Shown: positions 1 through 6,738 of the stretch, piece after piece
Layout of the letters: the number at the start of each line of letters is the position of its first letter
Position numbering within the stretch: position 1 is the stretch's first letter
Assembly (NCBI GenBank): GCA_002308875.1
Contig: DBWK01000054.1
Location: 1 to 21,087 of the forward strand
Direction of reading: 5' to 3'
DNA length: 21,087 nt
DNA from: Treponema sp. UBA1240
GTDB taxonomy: Bacteria; Spirochaetota; Spirochaetia; Treponematales; Treponemataceae
Translations under genes and position numbers: made by a program
Notes under the pieces: model-generated
Database searches by the model: none
The model's input: the letters and a program-made list of their open reading frames with translations, nothing else
What the model was told of the DNA's origin: nothing

Positions 1-629
1 GCTTTTGGCAATACGTAGTCAAAATCATGCTCGGTTTCTTTAGAAAGTATGATTTCTTTGTCATAAAAAGCACTAATCGCTTCTTTTTCAAGCGAATTGA
101 GACAGCCAAAACAATAAGCTTTTATCAATGAGTTTTCAGCATCTTTTTTGTTTGTTATTCTTGTAAATCCCAAAAAAGGTACTGCTGTTGAAAAATAATA
201 CCATTGACTAAAATTATCTGACCAAGGATCTTCTAATATACAATTTTCTGTAATTAAATCTGAAGAATTTTTTCTCATTGTTGCATAATTCAGAAAATCA
301 ACAGCAACCTGCATAACCATATCTTTTTTATCTTCTTCAACATTTTTAAGTCCGCCTAAATTGTTTATATACATTCCATTTTCATCCAGCGCAGTCACAA
401 AATAGAATGACCATCTTTTTTCAGTATTAAGGTCTACTGTATTACAAAAAATATAGGATGTATTTTCATCAGGATGAGCAACAAGATAACCATGTGCATA
501 AGGAGTTTCATATCTGTAATCCAAAAAATATGCATATTCACCATTTCGGATGCATCCTAAAAACTCCTGCTGGGCAAATATCGAAAAACAACAAGAGAAA
601 AACAGACAAATAAGTATTTTTTTTAACAT
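1..629 (-). CDS. Secreted protein of unknown function (C-terminus beyond window edge)
   Basis: An open frame runs from an ATG at 629-627 to the left edge with no stop, giving about 209 residues of a longer protein. The N-terminus (MLKKILICLFFSCCFSIFAQ) is a clear Sec signal peptide with likely cleavage after the IFA segment, so the mature protein should be periplasmic or exported. The rest is rich in aromatic and acidic residues, with no motif I recognise. A GAGG ribosome-binding site lies 7 bases upstream of the ATG. The gene starts 12 bp after the rpn stop on the same strand, so both may be on one transcript. The base composition is visibly AT-rich, like the secreted-protein gene at 2504-3208. 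Both proteins carry a short E-x-DFDY-x-L stretch, but this is too little to call them homologous. Coding status is fairly sure; function is unknown. Confidence 0.8.
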   Translation of the reverse strand, partial: MLKKILICLFFSCCFSIFAQQEFLGCIRNGEYAYFLDYRYETPYAHGYLVAHPDENTSYIFCNTVDLNTEKRWSFYFVTALDENGMYINNLGGLKNVEEDKKDMVMQVAVDFLNYATMRKNSSDLITENCILEDPWSDNFSQWYYFSTAVPFLGFTRITNKKDAENSLIKAYCFGCLNSLEKEAISAFYDKEIILSKETEHDFDYVLPK

Positions 630-641
630 AAGCAAACCTCT

Positions 642-1475
642 TTATTCAACTGGATTTTTTAGTTCCTCTGCAAGTTGCTGTACCGTTTCAAGGGGAAGAT
701 CTATATAATCTGCTATTTCTTCTAAAGTGAGTTTATTCTTTATAAGCATATTTCGTGCTGCTTCAAGCTTGGCACGTTCTTCACCGCGTTTTTCACCGAT
801 GGCAATTCCCTGTTCTTTGCCTTCTTCCATTATGTCATAATCATGAAGATTACATCTCATATACTCGCTCCTGAACTTTTCATCCTGCTTGTTCTTTTCT
901 ACCAGTGAAAATATTTTACCGGTAAAATCATCTTCCGGAATATTCGTGCTTACAAAGTGAAGAAATGCATAAAGCTCCGGATCATTTTCCTTTTCGTATG
1001 CACTTGCATTATAAAATATCCTTCTGGTTTTGTCATCGAATATTTTTTCGGGATGGTTTTTAAAAACGGTCTTTGTCTCGTAACAAGGCTCACCTAATTT
1101 AAAAGGGTCTGTCTTGCAGATAAAGATTATAAAGCTTTCCTTGAGCTCTTTTATATTCGCACCCTTTGCGAGCATATCAACATCAAGCATAGACTGATAG
1201 TAGCGAGTGCGCTTTTCAATTTCGGTGTACCTTTGGTTCTGCATTTCGATTTCGTAAACTTTGTCGGAATCTTTGACGTAGACATCGTAACGTACCCCGC
1301 GTGTTTCATAATACGGAGAGATATCCTTCTGCAAAGTAATCAGTTCAAGATGATCAATTTTGATGTGCAGAAGACGTTCTACCACGCCCTTACAGATTTT
1401 TTCATCCTTCATGACTTTCCCGAACATGAAATCATCGGTGAAAGTCAGTTTTTCAAATGGTTTTGGTGTATACAT
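642..1475 (-). CDS. Rpn family PD-(D/E)XK nuclease / putative transposase
   Basis: This 277-residue protein has the layout of the Rpn family (recombination-promoting nucleases, formerly annotated as transposase-like). The N-terminal block starts with TFTDDFMFGKVM. A nuclease core around residues 62-79 follows, where D64 and the E77-M-Q79 triplet fit the family's degenerate PD-(D/E)XK site, with Q in place of the usual lysine. The C-terminus is helical, with a GKEQGIAIGEKRGEERAKLE charged segment and a short helix-turn-helix-like end (LTLEEIADYIDLPLETVQQL). The start is well supported by GGAGG 7-8 bases upstream of the ATG, and a TATAAA box lies at 1498-1493. Family members cleave DNA and promote RecA-independent recombination in E. 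coli; they are often present in many copies and move between genomes. The gene is full length and looks intact. Activity of this copy is inferred. Confidence 0.9.
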   Translation of the reverse strand: MYTPKPFEKLTFTDDFMFGKVMKDEKICKGVVERLLHIKIDHLELITLQKDISPYYETRGVRYDVYVKDSDKVYEIEMQNQRYTEIEKRTRYYQSMLDVDMLAKGANIKELKESFIIFICKTDPFKLGEPCYETKTVFKNHPEKIFDDKTRRIFYNASAYEKENDPELYAFLHFVSTNIPEDDFTGKIFSLVEKNKQDEKFRSEYMRCNLHDYDIMEEGKEQGIAIGEKRGEERAKLEAARNMLIKNKLTLEEIADYIDLPLETVQQLAEELKNPVE

Positions 1476-1593
1476 AAAACAGCCTCCTGCTATTTATATA
1501 GTTTTAAAAAGTTGTTTTTGTACGCTTTGAAGAAAAAAAATTGGAAAAGTTTGACGGGGAGTTTGTAAAGAATTCGAGGATGTTTATGGAGAC

Positions 1594-1622
1594 TTGTTAG
1601 GATTGTTTAAGTTTGCTACTAT
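1594..1622 (+). promoter_or_regulatory. Putative sigma-70 promoter for mrp
   Basis: TTGTTA (1594-1599) is separated by 17 bp from TACTAT (1617-1622), which is preceded by TG one base upstream to form an extended -10. The predicted start is near 1629, about 25 bases before the mrp ATG. The boxes match the consensus only partly, but the spacing and extended -10 make this the best candidate in the 178-bp divergent gap between rpn and mrp. Confidence 0.45.
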
Positions 1623-1653
1623 GGTTTAAAACATAAAAACAAAGAGGTTCTTA

Positions 1654-2472
1654 ATGAGCGAATCATGTAATCATAACTGTGAAAGTTGTTCCGAAAACTG
1701 CGGTGAAAGACAGCAGTCTTTTCTTGCCGCGCCTAATCCTCTCTCCAGCGTAAAAAAAGTAATTGGTATTGTAAGCGGAAAGGGTGGAGTAGGAAAATCT
1801 CTGGTAACATCCTTATGTGCAATAAAAGCAGTACGTTCCGGTTATTCCGCGGCAGTTCTTGATGCGGATATTACAGGACCTTCAATTCCTAAAGTGTTCG
1901 GCGTTCACCAAAAAGTTTCCGGTAGTGAGCAGGGAATTATTCCCGCCAAAACAAAAACCGGTATTCAGATTATGTCGCTCAACCTTTTGACCGAAAACGA
2001 AACCGACCCCGTTGTTTGGCGAGGACCGATTATTGCCGGCACGGTAAAACAGTTCTGGACCGACGTTATATGGCAGAATGTGGACTTTATGTTTGTGGAT
2101 ATGCCACCCGGAACAGGCGATGTTCCGCTGACCGTTTTCCAGTCACTGCCGGTAGACGGCATTATTGTAGTTGCTTCTCCGCAGGAACTCGTTGCCGTTA
2201 TTGTTGAAAAAGCCGTTAATATGGCAGGCATGATGAACATCCCCATCCTTGGACTCGTTGAAAATATGAGCTATATCCGCTGCCCCGACTGCAACAAAGA
2301 AATAAAACTCTTCGGCGAAAGCCATTTGGAAGAAGTCGCAGCAAGAAAGAACCTCAAGATTATCGGAAAAATCCCCGTTGACCCAATGCTGGCATCAGCC
2401 TGCGACAACGGCACACTTGAAGATTTTACCGGCGATTACCTTAGCGGTCTTGATGAAATAATCAAGCTGTAA
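1654..2472 (+). CDS. mrp: Mrp/Nbp35 (ApbC) family iron-sulfur cluster carrier ATPase
   Basis: A 272-residue cytosolic P-loop NTPase of the MinD/Mrp branch that binds and transfers [4Fe-4S] clusters to apo-proteins. The deviant Walker A is SGKGGVGKS (41-49). The switch region is VLDADITGPSIPK (68-80) and the Walker B/switch II block is VDMPPGTGD (148-156). The cluster-binding CPDC pair is at 210-213, the two cysteines that bridge the cluster across the Mrp dimer. The N-terminus adds four cysteines at 5, 9, 12 and 16 (spacing C-x3-C-x2-C-x3-C), a feature shared in general form with Nbp35 but with tighter spacing. There is no N-terminal DUF59 domain. The start is set by AGAGG at 1643-1647, 6 bases before ATG. 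It stands between a divergent rpn and a co-oriented secreted-protein gene that seems unrelated in function. Confidence 0.95.
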   Translation: MSESCNHNCESCSENCGERQQSFLAAPNPLSSVKKVIGIVSGKGGVGKSLVTSLCAIKAVRSGYSAAVLDADITGPSIPKVFGVHQKVSGSEQGIIPAKTKTGIQIMSLNLLTENETDPVVWRGPIIAGTVKQFWTDVIWQNVDFMFVDMPPGTGDVPLTVFQSLPVDGIIVVASPQELVAVIVEKAVNMAGMMNIPILGLVENMSYIRCPDCNKEIKLFGESHLEEVAARKNLKIIGKIPVDPMLASACDNGTLEDFTGDYLSGLDEIIKL

Positions 2473-2503
2473 AACACGTATAAAAGCAGAGGTTGGTATT
2501 GTG

Positions 2504-3208
2504 ATGAAAAAAATAATTTCAATAATCATCTTGATGTTAATCATGATCCCTGTGTTCTCACAAACCAATACCCCAACAACTCTATATGGTTGTTTTGCTT
2601 ATTTTGATGAAGTTTTTACAGAAGAAGAAAAAACGATTCTAAAAAATCTTGATTCTCCTGATTCGATTTATACACCAATTACTTATGGAGCACCAAATGA
2701 TTTCATAAGTCAAACTGCTGCATATAAAGAAGGGAAGCTTAAGTTTATATGGAAAAACAGAGAATTATATTCAAATATAGTTCCTGATGGTTATCCAAGC
2801 ATTCACTTCGAGAGTTATCCTGGAATGATTTACAGAAGTTATTACTATTTACTTAAATATGGTGACTGTAGATGGGATTTTTTGCTGAAAGCTTATATGC
2901 CTTGGGCATTGAGTTCTGAATATAGAGATACAGGTATATTAAAAACAATATACCCTGATAACATAGATGATGCAGATTTACAGAAAACCTATTTTTACTT
3001 ATGTACTTTCTATAAAGAGAAGGTATTAGATACAATTTTATTCTTCAAAAACAATTTAAACGAAACCTATATATATTCATTTGCATACAGCTGGCGAAAA
3101 ATCCCAGAAAAAGACTTTGATTATTTGCTTAACAATCAAACTGACAGTCAAATACAAGCCTATTTTGATGAATTATTCAAAGACAGCCCTTTTATCGGCG
3201 GATTGTAG
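2504..3208 (+). CDS. Secreted protein of unknown function
   Basis: About 234 residues. The N-terminus (MKKIISIIILMLIMIPVFSQ) is a typical signal peptide with probable cleavage near VFS-Q, so the protein should be exported. The mature part is rich in tyrosine, phenylalanine and aspartate, and I recognise no domain. Two starts are possible: GTG at 2501 (8 bases after AGAGG at 2488-2492) or ATG at 2504 (11 bases). I chose the ATG for codon preference; the signal peptide is the same either way. The gene follows mrp by about 30 bp on the same strand and may be read from the mrp promoter. It is visibly more AT-rich than mrp and glyA, which together with the nearby rpn gene suggests acquired DNA. 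Confidence 0.8.
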   Translation: MKKIISIIILMLIMIPVFSQTNTPTTLYGCFAYFDEVFTEEEKTILKNLDSPDSIYTPITYGAPNDFISQTAAYKEGKLKFIWKNRELYSNIVPDGYPSIHFESYPGMIYRSYYYLLKYGDCRWDFLLKAYMPWALSSEYRDTGILKTIYPDNIDDADLQKTYFYLCTFYKEKVLDTILFFKNNLNETYIYSFAYSWRKIPEKDFDYLLNNQTDSQIQAYFDELFKDSPFIGGL

Positions 3209-3276
3209 TCAAAGTTATTAGAATATGTACAATTTGTGAGGATGAAAACTGTAAATCTGCCCGATAGTACTTCAGG

Positions 3277-3356
3277 GAGCGGGACGCAGAAAAAACGGCA
3301 AGAAGGGAGCCCTGTGGGAAGTTCTCTTGCCGTTTTTTCGTCGCTGGGACCCGCTC
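3277..3356. terminator. Long imperfect palindrome, probable bidirectional terminator
   Basis: The outer arms GAGCGGG (3277-3283) and CCCGCTC (3350-3356) pair. Inside them AAAAAACGGCAAGA (3290-3303) pairs perfectly with TCTTGCCGTTTTTT (3325-3338). The middle 21 bases hold a possible CCC-TGT-GGG mini-hairpin. In either direction the GC-rich CGGCAAGA stem is followed by six T residues, as in an intrinsic terminator, so it can end transcription from the gene ending at 3208 and also block antisense entry. The two long arms separated by an unpaired internal loop are more than a terminator needs, so it may also be a dispersed palindromic repeat. Confidence 0.7.
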
Positions 3357-3376
3357 ACAAAAAAATATGATCAAGT

Positions 3377-3414
3377 TTACAAATGATTGCATCGCAAAGC
3401 CGTGTAGTTTGTAA
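3377..3414. other. Nested inverted repeat upstream of the glyA promoter
   Basis: TTACAAA (3377-3383) and TTTGTAA (3408-3414) are exact inverted copies. Between them TTGC-ATC-GCAA (3387-3397) forms a smaller inverted repeat. It ends exactly where the putative -35 box of glyA begins. It could be an operator or a weak hairpin. Apart from this, the palindrome, the promoter and the riboswitch, I see nothing in the 331-bp gap 3209-3539. Confidence 0.25.
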
Positions 3415-3443
3415 TTGAATTTTTTAATTCAAAATAGTAATAT
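3415..3443 (+). promoter_or_regulatory. Putative sigma-70 promoter for the glyA leader
   Basis: TTGAAT (3415-3420), a 17-bp spacer and TAATAT (3438-3443) form a plausible promoter. An overlapping TATAAA (3441-3446) is an alternative -10. Either would start transcription near 3450-3453, right at the 5' edge of the riboswitch core. Confidence 0.4.
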
Positions 3444-3451
3444 AAAAACAA

Positions 3452-3514
3452 TTCTGGCGTTTTGATGGAATCAACCATCGGGAAGACTAAGCAATGCCGA
3501 ACGTCTGGGCTTGC
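3452..3514 (+). promoter_or_regulatory. ZTP riboswitch (pfl motif) controlling glyA
   Basis: The RNA contains, in the right order, the three conserved blocks of the ZTP/ZMP-sensing pfl motif. These are CTGGCG (3454-3459), a P2 hairpin GATGG/CCATC (3464-3468 with 3475-3479) followed by GGGAAG, and GCCGAACGTCTGGGC (3496-3510). The last block forms the P3 hairpin: GCAA (3491-3494) pairs with TTGC (3511-3514), and GCC (3496-3498) with GGC (3508-3510), around a bulged T3495. Its loop AACGTC (3500-3505) can pair with GGCGTT (3456-3461), the diagnostic pseudoknot, with one G-U pair. The class senses the purine intermediate ZTP, which builds up when 10-formyl-tetrahydrofolate is short, and switches on one-carbon genes such as glyA. 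No terminator lies between the aptamer and the ribosome-binding site at 3529-3532, so translational control is likely. A clear P1 helix is not visible. Confidence 0.8.
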
Positions 3515-3539
3515 AAATTTATTTTAACGGAGTGGTTAT

Positions 3540-5039
3540 ATGTCTACACCATTACAAAAGTATTTGGAAAAAGTCGGGACAAAAGCAGATCCAGCTTTCG
3601 TCAGTTACATTGCTCAGTTGCAGGAAGTAGCACAGGTAGGACCCGAAATTGCGGCTTCCATTGTTAAGGAATTGCAGTCACAGAGAACCCACCTTAAACT
3701 TATTGCCAGTGAAAACTATTGCTCGCTTAATGTACAGGCTGCAATGGGAAACCTCCTGACTGACAAATACGCGGAAGGATTTCCCGCACACCGTTATTAC
3801 GGCGGATGCGACAATATTGACGACATTGAAACCGTTGCAGTTGAAGAAGCAAAAGCACTCTTCGGCGCAGAACACGCATACGTTCAGCCCCATTCCGGCG
3901 CGGACGCAAACCTCGTTGCCTACTGGGCAATTCTTTCAGCAAAGGTAGAAACCCCGATTCTCGAAAAAATCGGTGAAACAAACCTTTCTCACCTTACTGA
4001 CGAACAGTGGGAAGATTTGCGTGCCAAACTCGGCAACCAGAAACTCATGGGACTTGATTACTATTCAGGCGGACACCTTACACACGGTTACCGCCAAAAT
4101 GTTTCAGCACGTATGTTTGAGGCTCATCCATACACAGTTGACAAAGAAACTGGTCTTCTTGACTATGATGCAATCGAAAAACAGGCTATGGAAGTAAAGC
4201 CTCTTATTCTTCTTACAGGTTACAGCGCTTATCCGAGAGCAATCAATTTTAAGCGTTTCCGCCAGATTGCAGACAAATGCGGTGCCGTTCTCATGGTAGA
4301 TATGGCGCACTTTGCAGGACTTGTTGCCGGAAAAGTATTCAAGGACGAAGAGAATCCTGTTCTTTGGGCGGACATTGTTACAACAACAACACACAAAACA
4401 TTCCGCGGACCGCGCGGTGCTATCATTCTGTGCAAAAAAGAATTTGCCGATTACGTAAACAAGGGATGTCCTCTTGTTCTCGGTGGTCCTCTTGCACACG
4501 TAATGGCTGGTAAGGCTGTTGCACTCAAGGAAGCCCGCACTCCCGAATATCAGAAATACGCTCAGAATGTACGCGACAACGCACAGGCACTTGCTGCTGA
4601 ACTTATCAAGATGGGTGCAAAAATTCAGACAGGCGGTACAGACAACCACCTTATGCTGGTTGATGTAACACCGTTCGGTCTTACAGGCCGCCAGGCAGAA
4701 AACGCACTGTTTGAATGTGGTGTTACACTTAACCGTAATACACTTCCTTTTGATCCTCAGGGACCATGGTGGACAAGCGGTATCCGTATCGGTACTCCTG
4801 CCGTAACAACACTCGGCATGGGCAAAGCCGAAATGAAAGAAATTGCAGATATTATCATTACTGTCCTTAAAGGCTCAAAACCCGGTGTAACAGACAAAGG
4901 TACTCCTTCAAAAGGAAAGGTAGTTTTGGATCCTGCTGCTAAGGAAAAGGCTCAGAAAGCCGTAAGCTCACTGCTTTCACGTTTTGTTCTGTATCCACAG
5001 CTTGATTTGGACTTCCTCAAGCAGGAATTTGTAAAATAA
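3540..5039 (+). CDS. glyA: Serine hydroxymethyltransferase
   Basis: A 499-residue cytosolic PLP enzyme that converts serine and tetrahydrofolate to glycine and 5,10-methylene-tetrahydrofolate, the main entry of one-carbon units for purine, thymidylate and methionine synthesis. Visible landmarks are LIASENYCS (54-62), YAEGFPAHRYYGGC (77-90), GGHLTHG (177-183), DMAHFAGLVAGK (254-265), and TTTTHKTFRGPRGA (281-294), whose K286 should form the Schiff base with PLP. It is longer than the usual 415-430 residues because of an insertion of about 35-40 residues (roughly 137-172) just before the GGHLTHG motif and a longer N-terminus. Chlamydial and treponemal enzymes share this long form. The start is fixed by GGAG at 3529-3532. 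A ZTP-type riboswitch lies just upstream and fits its folate role. Two hairpins close the gene. Confidence 0.97.
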   Translation: MSTPLQKYLEKVGTKADPAFVSYIAQLQEVAQVGPEIAASIVKELQSQRTHLKLIASENYCSLNVQAAMGNLLTDKYAEGFPAHRYYGGCDNIDDIETVAVEEAKALFGAEHAYVQPHSGADANLVAYWAILSAKVETPILEKIGETNLSHLTDEQWEDLRAKLGNQKLMGLDYYSGGHLTHGYRQNVSARMFEAHPYTVDKETGLLDYDAIEKQAMEVKPLILLTGYSAYPRAINFKRFRQIADKCGAVLMVDMAHFAGLVAGKVFKDEENPVLWADIVTTTTHKTFRGPRGAIILCKKEFADYVNKGCPLVLGGPLAHVMAGKAVALKEARTPEYQKYAQNVRDNAQALAAELIKMGAKIQTGGTDNHLMLVDVTPFGLTGRQAENALFECGVTLNRNTLPFDPQGPWWTSGIRIGTPAVTTLGMGKAEMKEIADIIITVLKGSKPGVTDKGTPSKGKVVLDPAAKEKAQKAVSSLLSRFVLYPQLDLDFLKQEFVK

Positions 5040-5066
5040 TTAAACTTGCCAACGGCATTTTAATAC

Positions 5067-5124
5067 AGCTGCTTATGTCGGATTTTACAGGATGCGCGGC
5101 ATCCTGAGATCCGGCTGTGCAGCT
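5067..5124. terminator. Compound hairpin after glyA
   Basis: Three stacked helices are visible. AGCTGC (5067-5072) pairs with GCAGCT (5119-5124), CGGAT (5079-5083) with ATCCG (5109-5113), and CAGGATGC (5088-5095) with GCATCCTG (5099-5106) around a GCG loop. A T-rich stretch (TTATTTTTA) follows. It may serve as a first glyA terminator or as an mRNA 3'-end stabiliser; the interrupted stem is unusual for a simple terminator. Confidence 0.55.
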
Positions 5125-5132
5125 TTATTTTT

Positions 5133-5173
5133 AGGCGGACTGTTCTCCCGCAAAATATAACAGCCGCCTTTTT
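5133..5173 (+). terminator. Intrinsic terminator of glyA
   Basis: AGGCGG (5133-5138) and CTGTT (5140-5144) pair with AACAG (5159-5163) and CCGCCT (5164-5169), leaving A5139 as a bulge and a 14-base loop. The stem is directly followed by TTTT. This is a strong Rho-independent terminator shape, just 28 bases before the next gene, so the downstream gene needs its own promoter or depends on read-through. Confidence 0.8.
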
Positions 5174-5201
5174 ATGAAAGTTAAAAAAAGGAGAGAATCT
5201 G

Positions 5202-6734
5202 ATGGTCAGAAAGATTGTAAAATTTCTTACAAGTCGTCTGTTTATTGTCAGTATTCTTATAATTGTCCAAATTCTAATTATTCTTGCATTTGTATTTACT
5301 CTTAGCCGCAACTATGCGTTTGTTGCCGGTGGATTTTGGTTTTTCAGTCTTGTAATTGTTGTTGTAATAATAAACAAACAGACAAATCCAGTTGTAAAAC
5401 TTCCCTGGATTCTTCTTATAACCCTTATGCCTGTTTTTGGCGTTTTGCTATATATGAAATTTGGTTCTTCCAAATTAAAGAAAAAAGATGAAGAAATCCT
5501 GCAGAAAGAAAAAGAAGAATTTAAAAAACTTTATGACGGCGCTAACCCTCATCTCCAAACGCTTAGGAAACAGGATCCTTTTGCCGCTTCGCAGGTATCA
5601 TATATAAATACTGTAACAGATATGCCTCTCTGTACTAATACTGACGTAACGTATTTTTCTTTGGGAGAGGAGATGTTTGAAGCGCTGGTAAAGGAACTTG
5701 CAGCCGCAAAGCATTACATTTTTATGGAATATTTTGTAGTTGCTCCCGGCTTTGTGTGGAATACGGTTCTTGATATTTTGATTCACAAAGTGGCTGAAGG
5801 GCTTGATGTGCGTTTTATGTACGATGATGTTGGCAGTGTTGGTACCTTGCCTTACAGGTACAACAAGCTTTTGGAGCAAAGCGGTATTCACTGTGTTGCT
5901 TTTAATCCGTACCGTGCCACACTCAAAACAATCCTCCACAACAGAGACCACCGCAAAATTACCGTAATTGATGGAAAGACCGCTTTTACCGGCGGAATAA
6001 ACCTTGCGGATGAATATGTGAACCGCAGAGAACGGTTTGGTCACTGGAAAGACGGCGGCATTATGCTGAAAGGAGAAGCGGCTTTTTCGTTTTCGCTTAT
6101 GTTTTTGGAACTTTGGGGGCTTTACCGCGGTATGGAAAATGATTATGCCGGTTATTTGCCCGCGGAAAATTATAATGCAAACGGAAAGGGTTTTGTTCAG
6201 CCTTACAGTGACACACCTATGGATACGGAGCATGTCGGCGAGCTTGTGTATTTGAATGTGATAAATCAGGCAACGGACTATTTGTACATAACGACTCCCT
6301 ATCTGATAATAGACAACGAACTTGTTACTGCTCTTGAACTTGCCGCAAAACGGAAGGTGGACGTAAGGATAATAACGCCTGCAATTCCCGACAAATGGCT
6401 TGTTCACGAACTAACATGCTCATATTACGGTGAACTGCTTGCCGCCGGTGTGCGTATTTATCAGTATACTCCGGGATTTATGCATTCAAAGAATTTTGTA
6501 ACTGATGACCGTATAGCCACGGTTGGAACAATCAATTTGGATTTCAGAAGTCTGTACCATCATTATGAATGTGGTGTATGGATGTACGGAACAGACTGCA
6601 TTAAAAACATAAAAGCGGATTTTGTAAAAACACTTGAAGTTTGTGAGGAAATCACACGGGAAAGCGTAAAAAAGACAAAGGTTCCAAAACGCCTTGTAAG
6701 GGCTGTGTTCAAGATATTTGCGCCGCTTTTGTAG
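5202..6734 (+). CDS. cls: Cardiolipin synthase (phospholipase D superfamily)
   Basis: A 510-residue inner-membrane enzyme that joins two phosphatidylglycerol molecules into cardiolipin and glycerol. The N-terminus holds about three hydrophobic helices (roughly 10-33, 38-57, 68-86) followed by a charged KLKKKDEEILQKEKEEFKKL linker, the usual PLDc_N anchor. Two complete HKD active sites follow: H250-R-K252-ITVI-D257 with AFTGGINLADEY behind it, and H428-S-K430-NFVT-D435 with IATVGTINLDFRS behind it. Length and layout match the bacterial ClsA/Cls type. The start is supported by AGGAG at 5189-5193. The gene follows the glyA terminator and converges on bioY with only 4 bp between the stop codons. 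There is no sign of damage. Donor specificity (phosphatidylglycerol or phosphatidylethanolamine) cannot be told from sequence alone. Confidence 0.93.
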   Translation: MVRKIVKFLTSRLFIVSILIIVQILIILAFVFTLSRNYAFVAGGFWFFSLVIVVVIINKQTNPVVKLPWILLITLMPVFGVLLYMKFGSSKLKKKDEEILQKEKEEFKKLYDGANPHLQTLRKQDPFAASQVSYINTVTDMPLCTNTDVTYFSLGEEMFEALVKELAAAKHYIFMEYFVVAPGFVWNTVLDILIHKVAEGLDVRFMYDDVGSVGTLPYRYNKLLEQSGIHCVAFNPYRATLKTILHNRDHRKITVIDGKTAFTGGINLADEYVNRRERFGHWKDGGIMLKGEAAFSFSLMFLELWGLYRGMENDYAGYLPAENYNANGKGFVQPYSDTPMDTEHVGELVYLNVINQATDYLYITTPYLIIDNELVTALELAAKRKVDVRIITPAIPDKWLVHELTCSYYGELLAAGVRIYQYTPGFMHSKNFVTDDRIATVGTINLDFRSLYHHYECGVWMYGTDCIKNIKADFVKTLEVCEEITRESVKKTKVPKRLVRAVFKIFAPLL

Positions 6735-6738
6735 GCGG

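Noticed and set aside
1233..1568. 111-codon plus-strand frame
   Set aside because: It is antisense to the nuclease core of the Rpn gene and runs into the intergenic gap. It shows no coding signs.
3192..3392. 66-codon minus-strand frame across the palindrome
   Set aside because: Most of it is the translation of the hairpin arms. No ribosome-binding site or protein motif supports it.
3209..3450. Integron attC-like recombination site
   Set aside because: The palindrome at 3277-3356 prompted the idea because some treponemes carry integrons, but there is no R-Y-Y-Y-A-A-C/G-T-T-R-R-R-Y pair at its ends and no gene-cassette pattern.
4104..4649. 181-codon open frame on the minus strand
   Set aside because: It is antisense to the PLP-binding core of glyA, with no ribosome-binding site and no recognisable motif.
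5598..6407. 269-codon open frame on the minus strand
   Set aside because: It lies antisense within cls, whose two HKD motifs and membrane anchor are intact. Its protein has no recognisable domain and is rich in odd residue runs typical of shadow frames.
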